Below, piece after piece: positions 7,852-16,056 of a stretch of 64,000 nucleotides of DNA. Within the stretch, counting starts at the first letter, position 1; each line of letters opens with the position of its first letter. The position numbers and the translations under genes were made by a program. The notes below the pieces were generated by a model. That model worked only from the letters and a program-made list of their open reading frames with translations, had not been told where the DNA came from and did not search any database. Location of the stretch: positions 1 through 64,000 of the forward strand of contig NZ_JANHAW010000004.1 in NCBI RefSeq assembly GCF_024464595.1. The letters are read 5' to 3'. Source of the DNA: Halobellus litoreus (lineage in GTDB: Archaea > Halobacteriota > Halobacteria > Halobacteriales > Haloferacaceae).

Positions 7852-8201
7852 TGCGCGAGGAGATCCCAGTGCCGATCCAGAGTCTACCGGCGTACGGCTT
7901 GCGGTTACGGAGTCAGCAGAGCCACGCCCTGCATCGATTCCCGGACTCTGACCCTTCTTCTCCGACAGCGGCCATCCCAGAGTGTGTCGTACACGGCGAT
8001 TCTGGGGCACCACTCTCCGACGATCCCTCGGACTACTGCCGCGCGAAACTTGATTTGACGGTTCGCTCCCGTCGATACTCGCTGTGTTCTCGCCCGTCGT
8101 GTTTCGGCCGGCTGTCGGCCGTCGATGGCGTGACGTGGGAGAAGGTGGCAGCCGGCAATCCGTCTGTAGCTGATGCCGTCCGACCGGCAGACGCTGATTG
8201 A
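7851..8201 (+). CDS. Unrecognised protein of duplicated module (copy B2)
   Basis: 116 residues, the same length as copy B1 at 2059. MREEIPVPIQ and LCSRPSCFGRLSAVDGVTW are conserved between them, while the middle (residues 35-65) has diverged. That pattern points to a functional core in the Cys-containing C-terminal half. There are no membrane segments and no signal peptide. Family unknown. Confidence 0.65.
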   Translation: MREEIPVPIQSLPAYGLRLRSQQSHALHRFPDSDPSSPTAAIPECVVHGDSGAPLSDDPSDYCRAKLDLTVRSRRYSLCSRPSCFGRLSAVDGVTWEKVAAGNPSVADAVRPADAD

Positions 8202-8325
8202 TTATTGTCGATCGTTGACCGTCCGAGGTTCGTGCCTTCCCCCGGTGACCGATCAATGACTACGGTTGTTGACACCCAAACTAGCGGCCGTTGTCGCCTT
8301 CCTTTGCGATCGTTGCTGCCAGTCG

Positions 8326-9045
8326 CTACGGAGTCGGTGGTGCGATGATCACGCGCTCGTCGGTAGCTGTGCGGCCCTCCGTGAAGACAGCGAAGTCACC
8401 ACCAGTGGTGGCTGTGAGCGCGAGGACAGCCGCATCGACGACATCGTCGAGACGGCCGGACTGAATCCGATAGTGCCACGGTGAATCCGCGCGGCGCTCG
8501 TCGACGAACTCACGCACTTGACTACCGAACGCTTCATCGATGGCCTCGAGGACGTCGAAGCGAGTGTCGATGCCGTCGTCCTGTTGCTTCGAGCCAACTG
8601 GTTCCATCTCTGTTTGCCGTGTGAACTGCTCGAAACACACCTCAGGGTGGCTCTCATAGATGCGTGATTTCGCATCCTCGTGTATTCGCAGGAACGTGTC
8701 TACTTCGCGGATTCGCGGGATGAGCCCCCAACTCTGACTTCCGAGGCCGTTGTTTTTCTCACGAGCGTCCTCATAGTCGCGGGTTTCGACTGCCTCACGT
8801 GAGGGGACAGAAAACACCGAACTCTGGCGACTCCCGAGGAATTCTTTGGCGGCCTCGTCGCAGGCCCGTGGTGAATCCTCTGGGAGCCCGATCGGAATAT
8901 CGACGAGGAGTGCCTCGGCTTCGCGGTGTTGCTCCCACACATTGAGGATCGCTGGCTCGGTCGTGATCTCGACGTCGCCTGACTCACCGAGTGCGACGAC
9001 AACCCAACATCCACTCGCCCAATCAACTCCCACTGCAGTACTCAT
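8326..9045 (-). CDS. DUF429 family protein (RNase H-like fold)
   Basis: 239 residues. The N-terminal MSTAVGVDWASGCWVVV, the LLVDIPIGLPEDSPRACDEA segment and a C-terminal DDVVDAAVLALTA are hallmarks of DUF429, a family with an RNase H-like fold and conserved Asp residues. It is thought to be a nuclease or related hydrolase, function not established. Monocistronic; a 125-base gap separates it from the convergent module B2. Confidence 0.82.
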   Translation of the reverse strand: MSTAVGVDWASGCWVVVALGESGDVEITTEPAILNVWEQHREAEALLVDIPIGLPEDSPRACDEAAKEFLGSRQSSVFSVPSREAVETRDYEDAREKNNGLGSQSWGLIPRIREVDTFLRIHEDAKSRIYESHPEVCFEQFTRQTEMEPVGSKQQDDGIDTRFDVLEAIDEAFGSQVREFVDERRADSPWHYRIQSGRLDDVVDAAVLALTATTGGDFAVFTEGRTATDERVIIAPPTP

Positions 9046-9201
9046 ACGTGCGCGCTCTCACGGCGAAACCTTCCTTCTACCGCCGGCAGATCTCTCCTAT
9101 GTATCACCGCTGCTGTCTCCGAGTTGAAGATGCCTAACAACTCTGAATAAAGAAATCGTATTTGCAACAATTGGTAGGGCTAAGACAAGGGCATATGCAT
9201 A

Positions 9202-10140
9202 CTAGTCGCCAGATCTATTTGGTACCTTGTTTCCGGTCCAGGAGTACCCCCACACGGTGACAACTATATATCCGAGTATGAATACTGGAACGATAACCAG
9301 CGGGTCGATCGATTGGAACTGTATGCGTGCCCCAGAAAACGTATTCTCGGCCCGCAAGAGTGCGGGAGTTGCACCGCTTGGCGGTCCAAAGAACACGTTG
9401 TGTTCAGCAAAGTTGACGCCTATATGTAGGCCAATTGGCAGAGCTAACTCGTCGGAGAGAATATAGGCCAAACCAAACAGTCCGCCCATAACCGCCGTCA
9501 TAACGAGTGCATAGAGGAGTGACTCACCGTCTGGGTTCGAGCCAAGCGGTCCGTGAAGAAATCCATACACCAAGGAACTGCTCATCCAAGCACCACCCGT
9601 TGCCGTCAGCGGAGCGAACCCGCGAGCCGCGAGCCCCTCGGCGGCGTTCTTGAGGAAAATACCACGGAATATCGTCTCCTCCCAGAATCCGACGAGGAGC
9701 CAGCCGAGGATCGCGACTCCAATCCCGAACAGGAACGAATTACCGGTGCCGGTGGAGAATTGTTCGACTACAGTAACTGCCCCTCGCTGGTAGTGTAGTC
9801 CGAACGCAAGCCCTACCAGACAGACTCCTATAAGGAACCCTCCAATAGCGTTGAGCCCCCAAGATGGGGAGAGAGTGAATCCATATGCAGTAATCTCACG
9901 ATGGTCGATGTATCGGGCCAAGATGACCGTCGAGACGAGTACAGCGACGACGGCAAAAAAATGTCCGAAGACGGGTCTGTAGAGTGGCGAAATTGGTGCT
10001 GTAGTAACGATTAGTACGCCTCCCAAAGCGCCCCCAAACGTCAGTAGAACTGCGATCAGTATGCGTAGTGACGCCCGTAATCGAGTGTCAGTTCTGCCAC
10101 GTAACAGCCAACGAAATCTGGATTCGGTAGGATCTGTCAT
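9202..10140 (-). CDS. CPBP family intramembrane metalloprotease
   Basis: About 312 residues from the ATG at 10140 (MTDPTESRFRWLLRG). There are eight or so hydrophobic segments. The family signature is complete: WEETIFRGIFLKN (EExxxR), SLVYGFLHGPLG (second motif, catalytic His), and GLHIGVNFAEHNVF (third motif). These proteases cleave prenylated or membrane substrates; in archaea roles include bacteriocin-like immunity and stress. It is divergent from the regulator at 10255, with a short operator-like palindrome between. Confidence 0.87.
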   Translation of the reverse strand: MTDPTESRFRWLLRGRTDTRLRASLRILIAVLLTFGGALGGVLIVTTAPISPLYRPVFGHFFAVVAVLVSTVILARYIDHREITAYGFTLSPSWGLNAIGGFLIGVCLVGLAFGLHYQRGAVTVVEQFSTGTGNSFLFGIGVAILGWLLVGFWEETIFRGIFLKNAAEGLAARGFAPLTATGGAWMSSSLVYGFLHGPLGSNPDGESLLYALVMTAVMGGLFGLAYILSDELALPIGLHIGVNFAEHNVFFGPPSGATPALLRAENTFSGARIQFQSIDPLVIVPVFILGYIVVTVWGYSWTGNKVPNRSGD

Positions 10141-10196
10141 CTGGTTTCCCTTCATCGCGCAGTCAGCACTGAAGCAATGTGGTAGATTACCCACCG

Positions 10197-10229
10197 CTTC
10201 ACGTGGTGAAGTGCCCGCCACCTCTTTAT
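10197..10229. promoter_or_regulatory. Operator-like palindrome and TATA box between protease and regulator
   Basis: CTTCACGTGGTGAAG (10197-10211) has six-base arms. TCTTTATG (10223-10230) lies about 28 bases before the GTG at 10255, supporting that start. The palindrome sits in the divergent gap where it could control both genes. Confidence 0.4.
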
Positions 10230-10254
10230 GAGGCGTCGTCAACAGCCGACTATA

Positions 10255-10602
10255 GTGAGTGATGAAGACGAGTTGAGTACTGTCGCGGGACTGTTAGAAG
10301 ATGAGACGGTACAGACAATCCTCACTGAAACGAGTCAAGAACCGATGGCTGCTCAAACATTGCGCGAACGATGTGACGCGTCTGGGCCAACTATTTACCG
10401 ACGCTTAGAACAGTTACAGGCGTGTGATCTCATAGTTGAACGCACACGTCCGGATCCAGCCGAGGGGCATCACCGAAGTGTCTATGCGCCGAACGTACGG
10501 AAGATCACGATTACACTACGTGAGGGTGAGCTCCGGTTGCAAATCGAGCGAACAGAGAATATGGCTGACCGATTCACACGGTTGATCGAGGATATCAGAT
10601 AA
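10255..10602 (+). CDS. Winged-helix transcriptional regulator
   Basis: About 115 residues from a GTG start chosen by its TATA distance (an ATG at 10228 also exists). ETSQEPMAAQTLRERCDASG with PTIYRRLEQLQACDLI is an ArsR/MarR-like winged helix. A basic wing and a charged C-terminal strand follow. It overlaps the next gene by one base (TAATG), so they form a coupled pair of a kind common in haloarchaea, regulator plus small membrane protein. Confidence 0.8.
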   Translation: MSDEDELSTVAGLLEDETVQTILTETSQEPMAAQTLRERCDASGPTIYRRLEQLQACDLIVERTRPDPAEGHHRSVYAPNVRKITITLREGELRLQIERTENMADRFTRLIEDIR

Positions 10603-10910
10603 TGAACACCGATCTCCTGGTACAAGCTGAGGTGACGACGGAAGTGCTGTTGCAAGCCTATGAGATGGTAGGCGTTGTTCTTGGACTGTTTATTGCCTAT
10701 CTCGCTTTTCGGGGCTACCAACGCAACGACAGCCGGCCGATGTTATTCATCGCTCTTGGATTCAGTATCCTCCTAGGATTGCCTGCGGTGGTGTTTCTGA
10801 TCTCTCTTGTGCTTCCCTCAGTATCAGAACCAACTGTACAGATTCTCACCCAAACTTTGGAGATTATCGGACTCATACTCATTATATATGCACTGCGGAT
10901 GAGTCCTTGA
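10602..10910 (+). CDS. Small three-helix membrane protein (DUF7521-like)
   Basis: 102 residues with three transmembrane helices at about 20-38, 48-68 and 80-98. The first loop FRGYQRNDSRPMLFIALGF is typical of the small haloarchaeal membrane family often labelled DUF7521. Translationally coupled to the preceding regulator. Probably a sensor or accessory for it; no enzyme motif. Confidence 0.75.
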   Translation: MNTDLLVQAEVTTEVLLQAYEMVGVVLGLFIAYLAFRGYQRNDSRPMLFIALGFSILLGLPAVVFLISLVLPSVSEPTVQILTQTLEIIGLILIIYALRMSP

Positions 10911-11031
10911 TCTATGGACCGCACCACGCGAGTGGTTGAAACAGAGTTTCCGCACACCGTATAACGGGCCAGATCTAACCGGTTTCATTGTCCGCTTAGC
11001 GACTGAGGTCTCAAGTAGTCGAACGAGATTT

Positions 11032-11193
11032 ATGAGTACTAGCTCGGCGGTGACGGGTGCCACCAGCAAGACGGTCGGTGATATTTTCGATGCAATCGAG
11101 GAGGTCGCTGCCGGCTCAACGCGACTTGTCCGGCGACGGAAAACCGACCGGGTGGACAACCTCTACGTTGGCTTCCCGGAGACGACTGCATAA
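11032..11193 (+). CDS. Hypothetical 53-residue protein
   Basis: An ATG at 11032 opens a short frame rich in Ser, Thr and charged residues (TSKTVGDIFDAIEEVAAG). A weak TATA-like stretch (GAGATTTATG) precedes it. It resembles no family I know and may be the tail of a decayed gene. Confidence 0.25.
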   Translation: MSTSSAVTGATSKTVGDIFDAIEEVAAGSTRLVRRRKTDRVDNLYVGFPETTA

Positions 11194-11211
11194 AAATGAC
11201 TCTGGGACATA

Positions 11212-11455
11212 TTACAGTTGTCGTAAGATCGGTGTGGGGGTGTGACTGTAAGATCGGTCGAACGAGCGCTTCAGCACCCTCGCCACGACAGTCGAAACCA
11301 CCGCCGAAAACAAATCTGGATGATCATACACTCAACGCGCTTGTATTCGCTCGTTTCGTTAGACTGATCGCCGTCTTTTCTCCCGTCTTTCTCCCGTCTA
11401 GACGGGTGACAAAGACGTGCGGAACCATCTTACGACAACTGTAAGATCGGTCGAA
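11212..11455. repeat. Inverted and direct repeats bounding ~240 bp
   Basis: TTACAGTTGTCGTAAGAT (11212-11229) is an exact inverse of ATCTTACGACAACTGTAA (11427-11444). ACTGTAAGATCGGTCGAA is repeated directly at 11245-11262 and 11438-11455. Between them lies TCTCCCGTCTTTCTCCCGTC and the palindrome CCCGTCTAGACGGG. No gene is visible from 11194 to 11509. This could be a MITE-like element or a protein-binding array. Confidence 0.7.
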
Positions 11456-11509
11456 GGGAGAATCGAAGTTACAGCGGAGTCGTATCGGAAGCGCCCAGGT
11501 GAGTGTGAT

Positions 11510-11821
11510 CTACTCGTGGTTTCCCGCGTGAGTGCGCGCATACTGTCGCCAGTTATCTTCGAGATGCTGTTCTGCTTCCCAGACGGAGAACTCGACGTCA
11601 GTATCCTTGGGCTGGTCACGTCGATACAGCCGATCGAAGTGGACTGTTTGGTGAGCCGTGTCGATCCGCGCGATCTGGATCTCTTGCTCCGTATCCGGGT
11701 CGTTGTAGTGAATAGCGACTGAGAACTCCTGGATAGAATTGATATCCGGGGTGACCGAAACAGAAATAAAGTACGGCCGATCCTCATAGTGGCCTAAAAG
11801 TCGTGTGTAGAGCTTCGACAT
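11510..11821 (-). CDS. DUF7718-like protein paired with HTH regulator
   Basis: 103 residues, soluble (SKLYTRLLGHYEDRPYFISV at the start, YRRDQPKDTDVEFSVWEAE near the end). The FSVAIHYNDPDTEQEIQIAR core matches a haloarchaeal family, often labelled DUF7718, that lies beside HVO_A0114-type regulators and has been suspected to be a toxin partner. The gene is divergent from the regulator at 11929, with a perfect operator palindrome between them. Toxicity is inference. Confidence 0.65.
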   Translation of the reverse strand: MSKLYTRLLGHYEDRPYFISVSVTPDINSIQEFSVAIHYNDPDTEQEIQIARIDTAHQTVHFDRLYRRDQPKDTDVEFSVWEAEQHLEDNWRQYARTHAGNHE

Positions 11822-11901
11822 CGGTATGTAGGTACCGAGGCCGCTTATTTCAATCTGTGTTTCAGTATCCGAGCATCGAATTCACGGGGCAATCCTTTTA
11901 G

Positions 11902-11922
11902 CGTTGTGTTTACAACACAACG
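11902..11922. promoter_or_regulatory. Perfect 21-base operator palindrome
   Basis: CGTTGTGTT-TAC-AACACAACG, nine-base arms around three bases, ends six bases before the ATG at 11929. CTTTTAG immediately upstream serves as the TATA element. The placement over the transcription start suggests autorepression by the helix-turn-helix product. Confidence 0.7.
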
Positions 11923-11928
11923 ATAACA

Positions 11929-12255
11929 ATGGCGACAACTAGCGATCCGACACAAAAGAAAGCGGAGGTCACTCGCGCGCTCATTCGGGCGGGTTACGAT
12001 GACGTGTTGATGATCGATCGCGAAACGGCAAGTTCTGTCCTCACGGAGAAACGGCAAGAGCTACTGGACCGGATCCGTGACGGTGAGATCGAATCCGTCC
12101 GCCAGCTGGCATCCGACATCGGCCGAGATAAAGCCGCCGTGAGTCGTGACCTTGAGCTACTGTTCAGGTACGATCTGATCGAATACTGTGAGGAAGGATC
12201 CCGAAAAATCCCGCAACTAAAACACGACACGGTGATCGTCGAGCCGATTGTTTAA
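11929..12255 (+). CDS. HVO_A0114-type winged-helix regulator
   Basis: 108 residues. LTEKRQELLDRIRDGEIESV then RQLASDIGRDKAAVSRDLEL is the winged helix of the HVO_A0114 group, ending in a PQLKHDTVIVEPI strand. These small regulators usually sit next to a small toxin-like protein, here the divergent gene at 11510. It probably binds the palindrome directly in front of its own start. Confidence 0.8.
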   Translation: MATTSDPTQKKAEVTRALIRAGYDDVLMIDRETASSVLTEKRQELLDRIRDGEIESVRQLASDIGRDKAAVSRDLELLFRYDLIEYCEEGSRKIPQLKHDTVIVEPIV

Positions 12256-12623
12256 GATCGACTCGAGCACGGACGCCCTCATCCCGACCACGAGCCCCGC
12301 TCAGAAATAGGGCCTAGAATACCCAACACCATACATTCAGCTCGAACAAGGTATTGTATTCTGTTGAGATGCTTTGATCTTCTCATCAATCCAAAAAGAC
12401 TACAATAATAGTAGTCCGCTCTCAGAGTGCGGTTCAGAGGCACCCTATCACATCGGCCCTCTAAGGGGTTTCTTTCACATCTCTCCTGAAGAATCACCTA
12501 ACAGAACTAGCCTGCCTATTGAACGGTGAAGATTCTATCAGATACAAGTGATGTGCATAGGAGCGTGCTGAATACCTCGAGCGAATCGGTCGAGAAAGTC
12601 TGCGCCGAATCGGACAACCCAAC
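12256..12623. other. Gene-free stretch
   Basis: No convincing frame on either strand. It contains the short inverted repeat GGACTACTATTATTGTAGTC-like sequence near 12398-12418 (GACTACAATAATAGTAGTC) and CCGCTCTCAGAGTGCGG just after, both possible terminator or RNA hairpins downstream of the regulator. Confidence 0.4.
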
Positions 12624-13787
12624 TTATTGATTGGCGCTGTTTCCAGCTCCGTTCCCGTTACCCCCGCCTTTGCCGCCAACACAGGCGTTCGACGGGGCCG
12701 GGGCGATGAGCCACGGCGTGTAGTCTACTGTGGCGCTGCCGCGCTCTAGGGCCCATATTCCCTCCCCATCGGGATTGTCGTCGTGGGTGGGACCGGATCG
12801 GTCGTCCCACCAGTTGCACTCGGCAACAAGTGTGCCGTCCCCATCCTTGCTTTCCACGCCGTTTGGGGCGAGGAGGTTGTTCTGCCTAACCGTGGCCTCA
12901 CTGGCGTCGGCATGATCATCAATTCCGAATGCGCTACCCGGGTACGGCGCGGCGTCCCGGCCGTCGTTCGCGCTAGCGAACACGTCGTAGACGCTGCTAT
13001 CGTTCAATCCAGAGATGTGATTCTTTTCGACTGTGATGTCCGTGGGAACGCCCGAAGCACTGCCGGAAGACGTGAGGACGATGCCCCACACCCAGCCTAT
13101 CGAGTGGTGGTCGGTGATTTCGTTCTCTTCTACGGTGACGTTTTCGACGCCAGCCTGTGCCTTTACACCTGCTATCCCGCCGTAATTGGGCCACGTGGTC
13201 GCATCACCGTCGCTTTTGAATCCGCGGATCACGTTGTTCCGAACGGTCACATCGGAGACTCCAGCGCCGAAAACCTGGACACCGTGGAGAGTGAAGCTGC
13301 CTTCCCCATTACTCAGATCGGCGTTGAAATCCTCTATCACGGTGTTTTCGATCACGACATCGCTCGCCTTGACGAGCACCCCGGCCGGGTCTGGGAAGCT
13401 TCCCCCAAGGAAGGTCTCGGAGGGAGAAATGTGTAGCCGGCGGACAGAAGCACCCTCTCCATCTTGAGTGATCTCGATCTGCCCATCCAGTGCGGCCGGG
13501 TTGTTGCCGTTCGGCGAGTTTCGGCCGCGCAGTGTGACCGCCTTATTTACCGTGACATCTTCATCGTAAGTCCCCTGCCTGATACAGATGGTGTCACCGT
13601 TGTTTGCACCATTGACCGCGTCTTGGATTGTTCCGTAGTCGTCCGGGACGACGATCTCACATCTCTGGGCGGCGGCTGCTCCTGACGACGCAGATAATCC
13701 AGCTATACTGATAGCGGATGCGACAGCGCCCCGTTTGAGAACTGCCCGTCGTGATACGACTGTCTGAGGCGATGGGAGTTGTGACAT
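12624..13787 (-). CDS. Tat-exported right-handed beta-helix protein
   Basis: About 387 residues from the ATG at 13787 (MSQLPSPQTVVSRRAVLKRG). A twin-arginine signal (SRRAVLKRG, then a hydrophobic Ala-rich stretch ending AAAAQ) directs folded export. The mature part begins with VPDDYGTIQDAVNGANNGDT and continues in parallel-beta-helix coils with repeated ENTVIEDF, RNNVIRGF and EKNHISGL-type rungs (NosD/pectate-lyase-like fold). The C-terminus is Gly/Asn rich. It probably acts on or binds polysaccharide at the cell surface; no catalytic residues can be assigned. Confidence 0.85.
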   Translation of the reverse strand: MSQLPSPQTVVSRRAVLKRGAVASAISIAGLSASSGAAAAQRCEIVVPDDYGTIQDAVNGANNGDTICIRQGTYDEDVTVNKAVTLRGRNSPNGNNPAALDGQIEITQDGEGASVRRLHISPSETFLGGSFPDPAGVLVKASDVVIENTVIEDFNADLSNGEGSFTLHGVQVFGAGVSDVTVRNNVIRGFKSDGDATTWPNYGGIAGVKAQAGVENVTVEENEITDHHSIGWVWGIVLTSSGSASGVPTDITVEKNHISGLNDSSVYDVFASANDGRDAAPYPGSAFGIDDHADASEATVRQNNLLAPNGVESKDGDGTLVAECNWWDDRSGPTHDDNPDGEGIWALERGSATVDYTPWLIAPAPSNACVGGKGGGNGNGAGNSANQ

Positions 13788-13953
13788 AAGACTTTCCCCT
13801 TTCACAGGTAGATCGGAGATCAAAGTTATAGAGTGATTACCCACTCTGATGTATCAGGATCAACCAGAGAGAGCGCTGAACTCACCCTCTATATTCAGCA
13901 AAGGATTCCTGACAGATGTTGAGTAGATGATGCCCCGATATGATACAGCGTTC

Positions 13954-14304
13954 ATCTGTCTTGACCGATTCCTCTGTAGGTGTGGGAAGACTTCTATGAT
14001 ACCCTCCGAGGGAGTCGGCTAATTGGTCGACACGGAGAGCCGGCAGCCAGTCTCCCCAAAGTCAAGGATGGGACGCAAAGAGTGAAATATGTCTTCCAGC
14101 TAACGCTGGCTTGATTGGACTGCCGTCCCTGCCTAAGCGTGTTGGCGTGGTTCCGTATCCATCGCCAACACACCTGGCACCCGCAACACTCCATCGACAG
14201 GCTCCACCGGGCTGTTGAGTTCCCCTGCGTTTCCCTCCCACCCACTATCAGGGCTCCCAAGAGCCCGAGACTGGGGTCGGAGTGTTTCTGATGCGGTTCT
14301 TAAC
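13954..14304. repeat. Long direct repeat, copy 2 (~350 bp)
   Basis: Matches 292-640 in the same orientation through ATCTGTCTTGACCGATTCC, AACGCTGGCTTGATTGGACT and GAGACTGGGGTCGGAGTGTT. It fills the gap between the beta-helix gene and the toxin-antitoxin-like pair. Contains CTATGATACCCTCCGAGG, similar to terminal sequences of the IS5-like element at 37.3-38.4 kb. Confidence 0.75.
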
Positions 14305-14404
14305 GTCTCCCGCGCACGCGATCAACGGCGTCGCTGCGTCATAACGCATCTAAGCCCTTCTAACGCCTAGTGAGGGATAGGACTTTGACTAATCTTATAC
14401 GTCT

Positions 14405-14425
14405 GTAACACAGTGTTACTGTAAC
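14405..14425. promoter_or_regulatory. Overlapping palindromes before the toxin-antitoxin-like pair
   Basis: GTAACACAGTGTTAC (14405-14419) is a perfect odd palindrome. Its right half is reused in GTTACTGTAAC (14415-14425). They lie between a TATA box (ATCTTATACG, about 14391-14400) and the ATG at 14429, an autoregulatory operator position. Confidence 0.6.
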
Positions 14426-14428
14426 GTA

Positions 14429-14992
14429 ATGAGCCAGAAGAGCCTCCTCCCCCTGGCGTTCCTCTATGCCCAGGGCTCTTCTGTAGACGGTGCTACACGG
14501 TTCCAAAAACTCGTCTTTCTCGCTCAGCGAGAGGGCGGTCTCGAATCTAAGTACGACTTTCACGCCGAGAAATTCGGGCCCTACTCATACGATCTGGCCG
14601 ACGATCTCAAGTACTTCATCGAAAGCGGATATGTCGAGCGGAAGGTCGAGACCAACGAAGTTGGACACGAACGGCATACCTTCCGGCTCACTGACGAGGG
14701 CTACAAGGTCGCTAGGAAGATGGCTCAAAAAAACCGCTACGAACCGATTTTCGATATTGTGAATGAGGTGAAATCCAAGTTCAACGACTGGAATCTGGAA
14801 GAACTGCTTCGATACGTCTATCGCAAATATCCGGAGCTGGCTACTGCGACCGACCTGGATACCGACCGTCTGTTCGATCCTGACTCGGACTCGCAGTTCC
14901 TCGAGCCCGCAGAGCACGAGTTCCTACACGCCAGCCCCCAGGAGACGTTGGAACAAAACTCCTCAGCTGAGGACGTCTTTTCACTCGACTGA
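14429..14992 (+). CDS. Panacea/YwgA-like antitoxin-type protein
   Basis: 187 residues. Residues 5-75 (GATRFQKLVFLAQREGGL, KFGPYSYDLADDLKYFIESG, then a wing strand FRLTDEGYKVARK) read like the DUF4065/Panacea-related winged domain, found in phage regulators and as the antitoxin of PanAT systems. The acidic C-terminal tail is variable. The stop abuts the next ATG with no gap, and a palindromic operator precedes the gene, both usual for toxin-antitoxin operons. The family match is by eye. Confidence 0.65.
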   Translation: MSQKSLLPLAFLYAQGSSVDGATRFQKLVFLAQREGGLESKYDFHAEKFGPYSYDLADDLKYFIESGYVERKVETNEVGHERHTFRLTDEGYKVARKMAQKNRYEPIFDIVNEVKSKFNDWNLEELLRYVYRKYPELATATDLDTDRLFDPDSDSQFLEPAEHEFLHASPQETLEQNSSAEDVFSLD

Positions 14993-15412
14993 ATGATCTT
15001 CGGAGCCGAACGAGCGGTGCTCTACCTCGAAAAGCCAGTAGAAACGCTGCAGGCGATCGACGGTTCACGAAGACAGGGTATCCGTAGCTCGATCGAGAAA
15101 CTCCTCGATTCGCCGGATTCAGCATTCGACAAATCAGTCGGCTCGCATATCCACCAAGCACGGGACCTCGGGACGTACACGCGCGCGTTCTGCACTTGGT
15201 GTGTTGATGAAGATGCCTCACGAGAGCTTTGCGTCGTGCAGGCGATCTACGGCAAAGGCAACGAGGCGAAGTACTTCGAGATGGTCGACCGCTTCGATCA
15301 GGATGGCAAACAGTGGAAACAGCAGTTCCAGGAACTCCCCGATGGAAACTACGACGAGTGGGCCGAGTCGATTGAATCGAATGGCGACCTGATTCTGGTC
15401 CGGTCAGACTGA
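14993..15412 (+). CDS. Small protein coupled to the Panacea-like gene; candidate toxin
   Basis: 139 residues starting immediately after the upstream stop. The middle (SHIHQARDLGTYTRAFCTWC, VVQAIYGKGNEAKYFEMVDRF) resembles the small mixed alpha/beta fold of RelE/HigB-like proteins only loosely. No family recognised with confidence. The operon position makes it the effector candidate of the pair. Confidence 0.55.
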   Translation: MIFGAERAVLYLEKPVETLQAIDGSRRQGIRSSIEKLLDSPDSAFDKSVGSHIHQARDLGTYTRAFCTWCVDEDASRELCVVQAIYGKGNEAKYFEMVDRFDQDGKQWKQQFQELPDGNYDEWAESIESNGDLILVRSD

Positions 15413-15488
15413 GCCAAACCGGAATTGAGGCAGCGGTTTATTCAATCCCACCGACAAGGTCAGCCTGCACTCGCGGATGAGCATCGGC

Positions 15489-15962
15489 TCACTCTCCGGG
15501 GTCAACCAGCTCCAACTCCGACCCATCAAGTTCCTCAGTTTGAGGCAGTATCCGTAGCACCTGCCACACTTGATCGGTGACCCCCGGAAACACGAAGACA
15601 ATAAGCAATGCGAGCTCAATTCAGCTACCAATTCCTCACCAAATCTTGGACTGAGTGAGAGGTAGATGCCGGCGACAGCCAGTCCAAGAACCGCGCCGAC
15701 GGGATAGACGAGTAGCCACCAAACTGATTCGTGCTTCTGCAGTCGTTCCCACTAGAACACGACTGCCAGCAAAAATTCCACCAACCATTGCAGCCGGGAA
15801 AATGAGAAGTAACGAGAGTCCCATTGAACCATCTGCAGTCTGAGTCGATGGCTTCAGCAGGTAATTTACGACAGAAATGTACACTGAGAAGAAAATGAGT
15901 AGTGCACTGACCACGAGGGGAAATTGAGAATATCGACGAGTGAGATTCACAGATAGATACAT
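15489..15962 (-). pseudogene. Membrane protein broken by two frameshifts
   Basis: Three consecutive pieces in different frames make one sensible protein: MYLSVNLTRRYSQFPLVVSA with two helices up to GGIFAGSRVLV; then WERLQKHESVWWLLVYPVG with a third helix up to PRFGEELV; then ELALLIVFVFPGVTDQVWQV to a stop at 15489. The joins are near 15745 and 15625. Four helices in all, family unknown. Both shifts would have to be sequencing errors for the gene to be intact. Confidence 0.6.
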
Positions 15963-16056
15963 AGTATTCCTATCACGGAGTAGTTTTTTTGCCCGATCAC
16001 TTCCCACCGGTCTTCTCTGACAGAGGTCGTTGATATATTCGCACGTACACAGAGCA

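Noticed and set aside
7537-8256. 239-residue minus-strand frame across the second duplicated module
   Set aside because: Antisense to two genes that are conserved in both module copies; the equivalent antisense frame in the first copy is broken.
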